Of a stretch of DNA of 64,000 bases, positions 27,974 to 40,436 are shown piece by piece; positions within the stretch are counted from its first letter, which is position 1; every line of letters begins with the position of its first letter. The notes below the pieces were generated by a model. That model saw only the letters and a program-made list of their open reading frames with translations. It made no database searches and was not told where the DNA came from. The stretch lies in NCBI GenBank assembly GCA_018466975.1, contig CM031556.1, positions 3,348,001-3,412,000 of the forward strand, read 5' to 3'. The stretch is from Sparassis latifolia (lineage: Eukaryota > Basidiomycota > Agaricomycetes > Polyporales > Sparassidaceae). The translations under genes and the position numbers were made by a program.

Positions 27974-29390
27974 TCATCGACTCAAATCCAAACCGCCTTG
28001 TGCCTGCCATGGTCTGTCCGGCATGAGTAACTGATGATTCGGTCCGTCCCATATCTGGGGTCCCCCACCCCGTCCACGCTGTCCAAACATGGCTGGCCGG
28101 CGGCCCTGCATCCCACGCATGCCCGGCTGTGGCATTTCGGGCGGTCGTTGGAACGAGTTACCTGGCAGTTGGAAGCCATTGCCTCCCCCCATTCCAGGTA
28201 CGTGTGTCATCGGATCGAAGCCCATGGGCGGGCGTTGGGCTCCACCTATCACTCCAGGACCCGTACCTGGACTTCCCGACCTCTGCGTAGGAGAGGGCAA
28301 TTGTCGACGGATGGAGAGCTCGCGCGCCTCGTCTTGCAACCACCCGTTCGCTTCTGCTGATTCGCGGTCAATGCCGAGTATCTTACGGAGCTCCTCGTTC
28401 TCCTTCTCCAATCTTGCAATCTCGCTTTCGCGTTCGAGTGCCCAGTCCTGCCGGCCCAGGAGCCCTTCCAGTAGTTCGCCGTCAGTCTGGTTCAGACCGC
28501 GCTCGTCCTCGCCATCCGAATCCGCAGCTGACGCGGCGCGTGAAGCTTCTGAGTTGTCAGAGAGATCCGATTCTTCACCCGCGAGTGTTCGCAGAAGAGC
28601 GCGAAGATTCTCGGATATTCGTTGTAGTGAGTGTGTCACAGCGTTATTAGATGAAAGGTCGGCTTGCAGTAGAGAAGTCTCACGCGCGACGATGAGATTC
28701 TCGTAATGCTGAGTAAGAGTAAGTTCGTGTCGTTGTGCTGCCAGCTGTATTCACTTATGAGATATGCCACGAAAGACGACACTGCGTACGTACCGCATGG
28801 CTTCGGAATTTGGACATAATGGTCTCCATAGTGTGCTCACACTCCTTCAGTAACAGACTAAGCTGTCTGTTTTCTTGCAGCAGTGTATGGTTCTCGATAA
28901 TGATCTGGGCGTTTGTACGCTCCAATTCAGATTCGAATACCTCTTCAGGACGCGCGCTCTCAGCCTTAGTTCACAAAAGAGCTAATGTACAAGCTCACCC
29001 TTGGATATATCGGTATTGAAACGTCGCAGCGTAAAGCCAGTAGCAGAGTTAGATGCTTCGGTCTAAATTACTTCGGTCGTATGATTCTTCAGTCGTTAGA
29101 CACAAGGAAAGATTGAAATGTACTTTGAGAGCGCCAGCTTGAGATTGCAAAGCCCCCGCCATCTTCTGGTTGTGCGCATTCTGCTCGCTCAGCTCGTGAA
29201 GAAGTTGCCATACTCGTATGAGATCGCTGTCGATGTCGTGGTACATGGTGAGCAACGAATGCCAGGCGTTAATCATGAGCTCTGGAGAGAAGCAGGCCAC
29301 CGGCAAGTGCCGCTTAGCGGGCAGAATGAAGAAACAAACAGAAGAATCACCGTCCACCACCTGCTTGTTCCTTCCCGCAGTCGAGAGCAT
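27974..29390 (-). CDS. SIKE/FGFR1OP2-family coiled-coil STRIPAK subunit (393 aa)
   Basis: Five minus-strand exons join in phase: 29390-29351, 29281-29124, 29062-28999, 28942-28794 and 28744-27974. The FGOP2/SIKE family scaffolds the striatin-interacting phosphatase and kinase complex (STRIPAK), and the filamentous ascomycete homologue is known as SCI1. Matching features are a first coiled coil with [12 protein letters not shown], the [14 protein letters not shown] segment (animal proteins have ...ALELIMSKYREQ), and the late [17 protein letters not shown] (animal ...QENKGLREILQITRES). The last ~100 residues are a Gly/Pro/Met-rich tail not found in animal members. The protein is cytosolic or membrane-associated through STRIPAK. 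The first exon (40 nt) is the least certain; ATG 29276 is an alternative start. The gene is divergent from the RRM gene at 29764. Confidence 0.75.
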
Positions 29391-29763
29391 ATATGCAACC
29401 CGTGTCGACAACCTCGTATTTTTTCTGCTTGCTGCAGACTAACCAATGCATGTCGGAGGGAAAGCGATCGTGGTGGGCATTATTTTTTGGGAATAATTCG
29501 GATTATGCAAGCGCCCTGATTAGAAGACCGGCGCCTGTCTGGCAGCGACTTCGTCTGTTACACTCGTCTTGTGGCTATCCTGTACAACACCAACCCCTCA
29601 CTCCTTCCTCCACGAAAAACTTCCCGGTTTTCCTTTACATATACTCTTATCCTTAACTCTTACCCCCTCGTCCTCCCGCCAGTCGCCTCGCAGATCAGCG
29701 GCTTCTGTCGACACCATCTCTTTTCGTCTTACTGCTATCTGCATACATAAACCTCCTGTTGCC
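29391..29763. promoter_or_regulatory. Divergent promoter region
   Basis: 373 bp between two divergently transcribed genes. It contains a CT-rich tract (29595-29690) before the plus-strand ATG, common in fungal promoters. No specific operator was recognised. Confidence 0.5.
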
Positions 29764-30626
29764 ATGGCAGCGTCCCTTTCCCAGCTTTCCGCGTGTGTCA
29801 CGCGCATTCTCGCGTTGACAGGTTTTCCCAAGGAGCTCAAGACGAGGGATATCCAGACTGCCTTCTCCGAGTGGGAGAACGCTAACGGAGGCTTCAAAAT
29901 CAAATGGATTGACGACACCAGCCTTTTAATCGTCTTTAATGATGCTACAATTGGTGAGCAAGTCTCTTTTCTGTCGTCTGAATTGTACTGCACGATGTGC
30001 ATGCACGATCTTCGCTTGTGAGGACACGTTTTAACCATTTTCGCTTATTAGCCAAGAAGGCCTACCTTCACGCCCTTGCCTTCCCCCCTGCCATCTTCTC
30101 CTCCCTGACTTCATCTCAGTCGGCAACCATTAAGCCATACGACGGACCCGACGCGCAGGCGGTCATACAGAACGTGAACGCTCGCCAGCACAATGGCAAT
30201 GCTCGCGGTCATGGTGTACGCGGATCTGTTTCGCACGGGCGGGGGGTCTCCGTGAGCCAGCCACCCCGGGGCAATGCTGTGAATACACACGTCAATGGGA
30301 ATGGCACCGAGCACAACGCGAACGCATCACCTCGTGAGCGCGAGCCGTCACCAACTCTCCCTAACATCCCCTCTCATCCGACTCTCAATTCGCTTATATC
30401 CTCCTCCTTGGGTGCGGACGTCGCAGACCCGACCATGTCAGATCCCGCTATCATTGCTGCTCAGCCAGAGCATGGCGCTCCGCGCATCGGGGATCCTGGC
30501 AAGAGGATGCTGGGCGCTGCGCTGGGTGTCAGACATCCTGCACTCGGACCTCGCGTACTGAACGGTGCGACCAACGGAGTGGCAGACATGCAGAGAGCGA
30601 TGAGCGGTCTGGTGATCGCTGAGTAG
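29764..30626 (+). CDS. RRM-type protein, R3HCC1-like N-terminal domain (254 aa)
   Basis: Two exons, 29764-29953 and 30052-30626, joined in phase 1 across a 98 nt intron. Residues ~10-80 read as an RRM-like fold of the R3HCC1/R3HCC1L kind: an aliphatic first strand after LTGFPKELKTRDIQ, then a FKIKWIDDTSLLIVF strand pair and AKKAYLHAL helix. In metazoans this RRM follows an R3H domain; here only the RRM part is present. A long disordered Asn/Gly/Pro-rich segment follows, and the C-terminal ~40 residues (KRMLGAALGVRHPALG) are again ordered-looking. Role probably in mRNA binding. Family assignment is moderate. Confidence 0.65.
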
Positions 30627-33307
30627 ACGTGTGCTGGCGGAGGGATATGGAGTCGTGTGAGGGGAGGACGCGCATTAATCCTTAGGTGCTGTTTGGTCGT
30701 GTTGATCTTCGAGTTCTATTCACGATTCTCTTTACCACGCTTTGAAGTTGTGAGTGTTTTGGTGGAGTGAAATTGTGGAGAGGGTGTTCCGGTGTTGCTA
30801 CGTTCCTCTCTTTTGTATTCATATAGTTCGTCTCTCGTTCTAACGGAGACTTCTTTCAAGTTCACCGTTCCCGCGAATATACGTTCAACAGCTTTGCGTG
30901 GGCTGTGGTACTTCGTTCCGCTGTCCGTTCGGAAGCCACGACAGACATGCTTTGATGGAGCTCTGCCTCGTTAGGGAACCCACGGTCTAGAATGGGGGCG
31001 ATTTAAAGAACGCGTTCAGCCATTCCAGTGTTTCTAATGGCTCGCTCAACCGTACAAAAGCTAAGTCTGTTTCCGAATGTTGTCTTCGTCAGAGGTGAAG
31101 CTTTGAAGGGTGACGCCCCGTACCACTCGCCCGCATTCAGTGATCTAGAGATGTCAGTTCTCCTTTTGTCGTCTTCCAGAACCATTTGGTCCAATCTTAC
31201 CTTGCGCATTCAGGAAAACCCTACGGCTGTTTGTTGGACTCTCTTGGCAAACATCAGCGCATCGTTGTGCCTTCCCGTTCCTTTTTGTCTGAGACTGTCA
31301 GTAGAAAATTCTGAAACTTTCCATCAAGGCCTCCATGTTCATCAGCGACTCTTCGGAAGCGTACACTCGCGGTAGCTGCTTCGGCCAACGGACACGCTCA
31401 GCACGACCGTAACAGAAGATTTATGACTGTGGAAGCCAAATAAATCCGACCGGCCCGGGTGCAGCGCAGCTACCATTCAGCTTCGATGCTTACGACCGCT
31501 CTCTCCTGATAATGTCATTACAGTAACTGCGGGAGGACTGATCAATAAAACGATGTAAGTAGATTCATTCCAAATTACCTTGTCCTCAGGAGGCAGAGTT
31601 AATAGTTGTAATCATAAAGTGAAGCCAATAAAGTGAAGCCAATACCCCGCGATTGACTGCTAAGCCTAGGTGCCTATGCGAAGTGGCAAGATCGATAATG
31701 CAAGCTCGGCTCTATTCGCCCACCATGCCTCTATCATAGTACCGCTTCAGTTATGAGATATTTAGAGTCGGATCTCCATCTCCCCATTCGGCTAGCCCGT
31801 GTATCTCGTTGGTTCACAGTTACCTTGATGCCAATTCTTAGGTCATAGTGTCGTGGATCAGCGCACCTTTTACACCACGAGCCGTGCTGATTGGAGCCAA
31901 CTGCTATCCTATCTCACGATATCAAGTTTGGGTGATCCAAACGCGCACTCGGTAGCTAGTTCTGATCCGCTGTTCTAGTTGTGATATTGATTGTTGTTTC
32001 ATGCATGACATCACCACAGATGTTAACGCGACCAGGCTAACGAAACTCGAAGTCGTAGGAACATCAGAGGTAACTGCCATCTGTTCGCATTTACATCTTG
32101 ATAACCAATCCCTCATTTACAAGCGCAGGCACCACGGGTTTGTGCACAAACAGGCAATATTGCGTGGTTTATGTGGAGGCGAGGACGTTAGCTCATCTGC
32201 ACCGTGCACAGCTCAATCGAACCGCGGTGTCTCATGCAGTGGGGTGCGCAACGAACGTCAAGGGTGACGCACTAACATGTTTGCATTAGACGGGTAACTG
32301 ACAGTTTGTCTGGGACTATCTCTATTTGCTCAATGCATATTTCACATTTGTTCATATCCTAATCAGGTCCCAAAATCTTAGCGCAATCTCCTCTCGAAAG
32401 TCTAACATGAGCAATGTGAATCTGGAATCTCTATGGCAGTAGGCCGTCGCTAACTCACGGGCAGGCGTGTCCGAGCACGGCAGGCAAGTTCCGTTTTCTG
32501 ACTCACTTTCTGACATTACCTGCGAACAGATGTCGTGAGTGCTCCGCTTGGCATAGTCCAACTCGCGCTAACTTTCCTTGGAATGTTGTCCCTACGAACT
32601 AGGGATTGCAGTCCCAGAAAGACCGCAAAGCATGCCTTACATTCTGAGAAACAATACGAGCGGACCGCCAGCTGCTGCGCTCGTTAACGTATGCCCTTGT
32701 AAATGGTTTACATTTGTCTTTCGCTTGTTCGGGACTCATCACGGTGGCAGACTTCCACTATTTGGACACTGATACTATCAGCCACTTCTTTCTTGGAAAG
32801 GGATTAAACGCTCGGATAATCCGAGGACGATTCTCTGAGGACGTGGATATTCTCGGCTAGCCATCGGTATTGATGCACGGACAGGCCATAGACGAGTCCG
32901 CGTCTTCCCTGGCTCATACAAATATTGGCGCTCATTATTGTCCTTCGCTCTAGACGTCTGTGGCTAAGTGTATCCTGGCAGCACGTGTTTTGGCAGCTCG
33001 GTAAGTGAGCTCGAGCAGTACTCACAACATCTGCTTCTGCGATTAAGAGCTCAGACGCCGTCACAATTCTCTCGTGTGTAGATATACTTCTCCATGGCAA
33101 ATATTGTGCACGGTTAAAGCTTGTGGTTGCGCACCGCCCTGCGCAAGAGCATAATGATATATATAGGCCTTAGCTTGAGACCTTCCTATTAAGGCAAGGT
33201 TTAGTCCAAAAGAAGACAGCCAACCGACCCCATCAGAAGGAACGTGTCGCTTCGCGGCCGCATTGTCTACCTCAGGGTTGCCTTTATGTAACTTGACACC
33301 ACCCACC
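30627..33307. other. Intergenic, nothing recognised
   Basis: 2.7 kb between the RRM gene and the TPR gene. Short frames only. I saw no tRNA-like clover leaf or transposon end. The first few hundred bases are likely 3' UTR. Confidence 0.4.
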
Positions 33308-35730
33308 ATGTCCTCTCCGTCCGAGCAGTCCAAGACAAAGGCTGAGGAGCTGAAAATTGAAGGGAATGCCTTGCAACGGAAGGGTGATTACCGAGGGGCT
33401 CATACCAAGTATTCAGAGGCCATCAAGTTCAACAGCGAGAATGCGATATTGTTTGCGAATCGCGCTGCCGCTAGTTTGTCCATGAAGGAGTGAGTTGCCT
33501 TCTTGGATCGTAACACTGGCAGCGTATTGACGTGTGAATCTCATTTTACAGATTCCTCGATGCAGCCTATGATGCTCAGAAGGTGTGTTGCAGTCCAATT
33601 GCTGGTGCTGCAACGACGGAGTTATTCGCTAATACTTTATCTCAGGCAACCACTCTGGATCGGAAGTTTTCTAAAGCATGGGCGCGTCTAGCGAAAGCAA
33701 GTCATGTTGGTATTCATCGTTCCTCGAGATTACGTGATTGGCCCAACTTATGTGCACAGGAGTTATGCTTGTATTCCAAGAGCATTGAGGCGTGGAAAGA
33801 AGCACTTTCTTGTCTTCCGGCATCCAACCTCTCTCCTGTAGAACTCAAGCTCAAAGCCCAGTACGAAGACGGTTGGAGACAAGTTGAGAGTGCTAAATCG
33901 AAGATAGAGAACCAAAGCCCGGAGGACGCAGGCCTCGCGCAATTGGCAATTATCCCTGAAAATATGCCGTGGTCAAGAGCGTCATCTATGGAACAAGATC
34001 TAGTGCGAAACAAGACATTTTCCACAAGCGTACGCATCTTGAATGCTATACTTTGCGCTGTACTGAATTTCCCGATATGACCCGGACGGGCAGGCTTGGG
34101 TGATCATGGCCGCATACAAAGTGCGCCGTCCAATCTTACTTTATTTTCCCTGGTCGCACATCTCCACCCTTCTTAGGAGTTCTCAGAGGGCGTCCAAACA
34201 ATGAAACGCATAAGAATGGTTGAACCGAATCGTTTAGAAGGGACTCTTGGGGTAAAACTCATCCGCCCACCATCGAAAGGAAGGATTACCCATTAATTAC
34301 CGCTGCAGGCGTTGGCTGATATTACCAATGGATTACTTCGGGACGACCGTGTATTTCATATGGACGTGAATAACTGGAATGAACTGCTCCACAGGCAAGG
34401 TAAGTAATCTCAACATGGTTCAGACATTTAACTCACCTGTACAGTTCAATTCGAATGCGGAGTCACGAATGCGTGGACAACAGGTGGTGCGAGCATCATC
34501 CAAGAAGAGGCGCCGAAGAGACTGAAGGCAGGCGGATGGTCGGCGGTTCGTCCAGCGTTATCTAACACGGTTCGGTGCGTACCAACTATGTGGCAGTTGG
34601 CATTCTCATAAATTGTACCAGGACTTGGGTCCTGCAAGCGTTGTTTTCTAGCAAGGGGAATGTCAGTCATGAGCATGCACTCAGTCTCTATAAGAGTGCA
34701 ATATCTATACTCGAGTGGGGTGCTAAGACATGGAAAGATGCCCGAACAGCCGATAGAGGTGTTATATTTGAGAAGACTTTCATCAGAGGGTCAAGCGACT
34801 TCGCATGGAGGCATATCTGGCCGTACGTCTCAAGCTATTTCCTCGGACCTCTATCACTCACTGTATGTGCTTATTGGTAGGCATGCAAGAAGTGTGGACT
34901 TAACTCGAAGTCCTACACGCTCCGAAAGCTGATGGATATGGCTGCAGATATCCTTGCTGACGTGGATGGAAATCCACCGTGCATCCAGGAAGATGGCCTC
35001 TCTTATGATGCGGGCTCCGTCCTTTCTTTCTGGTACTATCCAAAGGCGTCTGCGCTCGCGTGAGCAAACCTTCAAGCTAACGCAGTTGGCGGCTAATATT
35101 TTCTCAGTGCAATGGGATTCTGTCAGTTTGAGCTGGCGTCACAGTCGAAGGACGATCCTGAGGTAGCCTACGCGTTCTGGGAGGAATCAGGAGACTACTA
35201 CATGCAGGCTGCTCAATGTTTTCCTCAAGGTGACGAACAATTTCCTTGTATGTTATTTTTGGACGTGTTAAACCCGAATCACGCTCATGTTAGTTGCAGA
35301 TTTTCTAAAAGTAGCTTTGGAAACACAGTGGCATCGTGGGTTACCGCTGAAGAAGGCGCTGGAAACTTGCGCCGGGATCCGAGAAGGGGTGACACAAGCG
35401 AAGAAGATATGGGAGCACGGTGCATTTTGGGACATCGTTGAGGGCAACCTTGCTCGGGTGCAGAGATTCGAGTTGGAGGCTCTAACTGGGTTGATGGACG
35501 GCAGATATACGATGGACACTCCATCGGTACGTTCGCGTCTTTTCCGTGGCACAGGAGGGTTCGGCACTGATCGTCGCCTATTGCGACGAATAGTCATCTA
35601 TTGCATTTGTTTAGAGTCCGAGCCTGGGTCCAAGTTATCATGCTTCGAGAAACAGGTGTCTGTTTACGGAAGTACGAAGGCCGGGGCTACGAAATCCCTG
35701 GGCGAATGGGCGCGGCGCCACGCTAGTTAA
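33308..35730 (+). CDS. TPR-repeat protein, many exons
   Basis: The first exons are well supported: 33308-33489, 33552-33582, 33646-33705 and one from 33760, encoding an N-terminal tetratricopeptide domain (GNALQRKGDYRGAHTKYSEA, then ILFANRAAASLSM and SKAWARLAKASHE). Later exon-like blocks in the same direction are separated by ~50-60 nt introns: YDPDGQAWVIMAAYK (near 34076), ALADITNGLLRDDRVF (34310), FECGVTNAWTTGG (34447), LFSSKGNVSHEHALSLY (34640), KKCGLNSKSYTLRKL (34885), GFCQFELASQSKDDPEVA (35112) and the last from about 35290. The TPRs resemble co-chaperone type domains. The splice path around 34014-34080 is unresolved, and the stop at 35730 is only the end of the last open frame. Function unknown beyond protein-protein binding. 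Confidence 0.65.
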
Positions 35731-36748
35731 GTTATCGGCACCTATTGGAAAGTGCTTTCTATTGGATGGTGCATCAGTTTGTATGGTAACGCTTCGAAAG
35801 GCCCCGCTTACTTATGGATCTACAAAGCGTGAATTTCCAGGAACTAGATAGGTGTCTAGTATGCTCATCAGGAAATTATTGATCGGGTTTATATTGAACT
35901 ACTTATTCACTGAGGGAAAACTTCCGAAAATGGAAGAATAGAATGTTCCGCCGCGCGTAAAGCCAAGTTCCGCAGCGGTTTGAGTGACGCGCCGCCTTAC
36001 GCAGGGTCGACGATTTGATCTTGCGCAGTCAGTTTCTCGTTTGCACGATGAGCCGCAAAATTTGTCTCGGGTTTGACATGCATCAAATAGGGTCTCCGTC
36101 TTTTTCCTCGCATGACTTGGCCACTCATCCATCCAATACGGCCTCGGCGTCCTGTGAGTCCGACCGTATACCGCCACCCTCACTCACCTCGTCAGCGCAT
36201 AAAATCATCATGCACCAGCGGCCGAACTGCGCAGGAGGCAGTTATGTTATATCTTGATTGTTCGCAGACAGCGGACGCCAGATGCCAAGGGGGGCGTGGT
36301 GTCAGAAGCAGTGTGAGAGACACGAGTCGGCGGTGAGTCCTCTTCCCTTTCAAACGCAACTGCGGCCTGCTTCTGTGTTGTGCCCGTTTACTGCTGTACT
36401 CCATTTATGGGCGGTACTCGGTTTCAGCCTTTGTTGCATAAACTTTGTTCATTCATATCCGATTCGTAGCAATGGGCTGATCTTGCTAGTTATACCTATC
36501 AGACGCCTAATCTCGTGCCTCGAGTTCCCCATTCGCCGTGCGCTTCGGCGCTTCGGCGTGATGATTCGCAACTACCGCATGCATCTGGATCTGCTGTTGT
36601 CTCTAATGCTTTGTCCAACAACCTGGTCTGTGCTAGCGGCGCCACTCTCAGTCATGGCATTCTTCGAGATGGTTATAAGACACGTCTCCGTTCCTCCCCT
36701 CCCCCTTCTGTCTTTACATATACATCCCTCCGCTGCTATCCCGCTCCC
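35731..36748. other. Intergenic, nothing recognised
   Basis: Short frames only. The frame of the next gene stays open upstream to ~36515 but without an ATG, so its N-terminus might lie further left. Confidence 0.4.
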
Positions 36749-38151
36749 ATGAATTCGTTCTATGACTATGCCTCCGATTCTTGCTCGTCACGACAGTATG
36801 TGCACCGAGCATATGAATACTGGGATGACAAATTCTCTGTCGAGTTTCCATCCGCTGTACCATTTGATGGCACAGCAGAAATAATGTACAATATTTCTCC
36901 CGGTGTGTATATATTTCCCAATAAGTTGCTAGTACGAATTTTGACGAAGCTGTACACCTCCTTCTTCCAGACGCTTTCACTTCTCTTCCACATATCAAGA
37001 TCCCACACGGGCACAACCATGGCGTGCTTTGTCAGGAGACATTGTCGCCGGTTGATCGCTGTGCCACCAGCTCCAGCCTCAGTTCCACATCGTATTGCGA
37101 TTCGTTTCCACCGTACGCGCAAGATATGACGCCCGATTCTGCGCCTTTGTTGTGTACCCCTTTTGGTGACAGAGAGGAGACTCTTATCCCCCCATTCGAT
37201 CAGAACTTTGACGGCCCATCAATCCATCCAGTTTATGATAGCAATCAGGGCGATGGCCTAAGTGTCGGATGTGGGCATGTCCTTGTGAAGACATCTCCAT
37301 GCTCGTCGCTACGGGGAGCCTTGGGTGATCCGGACGGCCAAGCGTTCGATTCACATCGACACAGGCCGGATTTCGCATGGGCTACATCTGTCCGCTCCGC
37401 TGCCGCTGGTCATGCCACGGTACCATCATGGGATTATCCGAGCAAACGCCCCCAGCCGCCACAATCAGACAACCTCTCCCAAGCAGTCACGTCATCCATG
37501 GCGTCCTATCCCTCTGTCATTTTACCGACACCTGACCTGGTGCAGAATCCGACCGCACCATGTTCTCCATCGCTGTGTTCGGAGCGGCCACTTTTACCCC
37601 CATCACAGATACCCGCAGAACCCGAACTTATCATTCACCAACCCCGTCCTATCCGGTACATCCCTGTCAAGAACTTCGTGTTGGATGCCACTGCGGCCCA
37701 ACACGAACCGGAACACTGGCCTGATACGACTACAGCGCATTGCCAGGTTGTGCCTTTTCCAGAACAACTGCGGTTCCAGTCGGTGCACCCGGATCTCGAG
37801 GATGACGATATGGATGTTGATGACACCGACGAGGACGACGAAGAGAGCGAATACATCGACGACGACCGGCCTCCGTTGGCGGAGGAGATTGAAGTCGGCC
37901 CAAGTATAGGCTTAGGTTCAGGTTCCAGGCCACTAGATCCGAGCTCCTTGCTACTGCAGCCTATATCGGAAGCGGTCAGATCGCAGCACATATTCGGTGG
38001 CACAGAGTCGCGCTCACAAACTCTGTGCGACAGGCAGAACACTCAGCCACCAGCAGGTGCCCATTTCGACGCTCCTTGTTTCTCACTCTCAGGCCCCTTC
38101 ACCTTCACTGCGCAATCGGGTTGCTATTTTCCGGGTGCAGTCACATTCTAG
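36749..38151 (+). CDS. Unknown protein with acidic tract (444 aa)
   Basis: Two exons, 36749-36902 and 36971-38151, joined in phase 1 across a 68 nt GTGTGT...TTCCAG intron. The N-terminal exon is Tyr/Ser-rich (YDYASDSCSSRQYVHRAYEY). The long second exon is Ser/Pro-rich and carries an acidic run near residue 345 (DLEDDDMDVDDTDEDDEE). It has no recognised domain. Composition suggests a disordered, possibly nuclear regulatory protein, but that is inference. The frame remains open upstream, so the start may be earlier. Confidence 0.55.
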
Positions 38152-38591
38152 CTTCTAAAATCTTCGTTCGGTTTCGTTTCTGGTGGAATGTTCTCAGTCG
38201 TCATCGTTATGTATACCTTGCATTCCAATACCACCGATCTTTCGGTCTCATGCAGCGCCGGCCGTCAGCAGTCACATTCACGAGCATATGACAGTAGTCA
38301 ATAGTTATTCATGTATACGTTACTTTACAGACTTACAGGTACACGCACCACTATTGTTCTGTGAACTGAGAATTCCCACTGGTTCAGTATTTGTCGGAGA
38401 CCCCACACGTTGGGTAAGGTTAGGGTCATTCCGTGTAACCCCGCGAGACCCCGCGCGAAAATCGGATCGAGTATAGTGTACCCCACACCGGCTAGTATCC
38501 TCGTCTTAGCACCGGGCTGCCCTTCCTCCCGACCACTTCACATGTTTCGCCTTCCTGCTTGCTTTTTCTCAGCCCCTTTGCTGCTGCTGCC
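38152..38591. other. Intergenic, nothing recognised
   Basis: 440 bp between two plus-strand genes. A CT-rich tract lies just upstream of the next ATG. Confidence 0.4.
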
Positions 38592-39504
38592 ATGATCTCT
38601 GTGTTGGCCAGGACCGTCCGGGCCCTGAATGGCTCCTCTCAAGCGGACGATTGCTCGAATTCGCAGGAGGAAGACTTTCTCGTATGTTTCTGTACGCTGT
38701 GCTCGTGTATCTGGAACCCTAAGACGCATGCCTAGTATGTCAATCTGGAAGTGCGCGACATGCTCAGCCCATTACCCGAATTTCCATGGGCCAGGGTAAC
38801 AGATATGTGTGTAAATACGGTCACACCTGTGTACCGGGTGATTCGCAGCACGCTGCACGACGATATGGAACAATTGGCATTCATTCTGGCTGAACGAAAC
38901 CCGCCTCGAATTGAAGACGCCGACGCCCAGGTAAGTGTAGGCTGTGCATCCAATTGTTTACCCGATTTTTATGTCTCGCAAGGTTCTTTCAGAAGCGCTA
39001 CCCTCAAGGACTGCGGATGAAATAGCCAGAGCAACCCGCCCGGAGAGACCCTTGCGCAAGAAGCGAAGATCATCTGCTGTGGTATGTGTTGTGATGCCTT
39101 GCACAAGGTGATGTTGACGGAAATTGCAGGATACGAGCGCGGTGACGATTATTCCGGGAGCCAATCCTTCAATTCCGACTATAGTTATCACACTCTGTCC
39201 CTCGCAACCACGCGAGCCTGCCTGCCTTGTGCCCTACCAAGATGCGTCATTTGGTAACAGACTTACCGTCCCCACGCATCATGCGCTCAATCGCGTCTTC
39301 CCGCCTCTCGTGGCGAAGCCATGTCCCGCTGTAGAACACTGGCGCTACGAGAACGGGCATTGGTGCGCCCTACTCCCAGATCTGGAGGAGCAGGTGAAGA
39401 GGAGGCTATTCTCACGCCCTATATCGACAAGAAGGCGGAGAGCGTGGCTACACAGCCATCCGCCGCCTGTTCTTTTGTCACTGGCATCCACCGTCCAAGC
39501 CTAA
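38592..39504 (+). CDS. Small conserved-looking protein of unknown function (252 aa)
   Basis: Four exons join in phase 0 throughout: 38592-38681, 38736-38930, 38983-39081 and 39130-39504, with 48-54 nt introns and clean GT-AG borders. The second exon is helical and aromatic (LSPLPEFPWARVTDM). The third ends with a basic nuclear-signal-like RKKRRS. The fourth has VFPPLVAKPCPAVEHWRY followed by ENGHWCALLPDLEEQ, a pattern I associate with an uncharacterised basidiomycete family. The neat exon structure is good evidence for a real gene. Function unknown. Confidence 0.65.
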
Positions 39505-40436
39505 CGACGTTGATGCAGGACACGTCGTGTTGGTTTCCAACGAATACCACGTTTGCAAAAGTGCATGAGGTGCTGTGCTCCGAGCCAAGACACCACCAGT
39601 TGCCAGTACTTATGTAGTTGGGAGTAATTTATCGAGTTCTTGTATTCTCAGCATGTTCAATTGTATTACTAGCATACCCTACTATCGTTACCCCAGTACT
39701 GCAATCTGGTCTAGTTATGCAATTTCGCCGTTTTGCCGCATTTTGCTGCACTAAAAATCACAAAAAAATATGCAATAGATGTGCACAGTCCCAAATACCT
39801 TGGCTGTGCAACTTGGGAGTCAAACTCGGAGGGGAAGAGTGCGAAGTTTCTGAATTGCAAGTTTGGAGGACTTAGGCGTGACAGTGAAATGTGCCATTTA
39901 AAACTCCGACTAGAGGGAGAACAAGGGAACGGCACGTCGGCAAGCGTGACGATCTGTGACCGATTCGGCGCTCTTGCGTGCAAATCAGTCTCTTCACTGC
40001 GTTCGGTCTTGGAGTCGCACAACATCAGGAAAAAAATTGGCAGTCACACAGAAGGTAGCTTATATGTTGTATATTTGATCCAAAGAGGTTCGAAGGAAAA
40101 CGGGCCCGATTTGAAGGAACGGTGACAGAGATGCAATCGCAATTGCATTACTGGGGTAACGATAGTACCTGCAGTTTGTCCTGCCTTTCTACCCGTGTGT
40201 GCTGCGGAAGTAGTTTCAAAATTTGTTCGTGTCCAGTTCCGACAGCCGGTCGTGGAGTCGGCAATTTGGGCGCACGCACGTGCCCATTTGCGTATTGGCG
40301 CAGGGCGCACTGCATCCAGCACACCGTCACAAGTACACCGAACCATGCACTCTCTTCTTGACTAGACCCTATACTACCGTAACAACTTCATTATTCCCTT
40401 CTTCCTTTCGACAGCGATTCTGCTGTGGGTCAGAGC
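39505..40436. other. Intergenic, AT-rich segment
   Basis: No gene. 39700-39790 is AT-rich with an A-run and may be an old repeat fragment. The promoter of the NVJ2-like gene lies at the right end. Confidence 0.4.
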
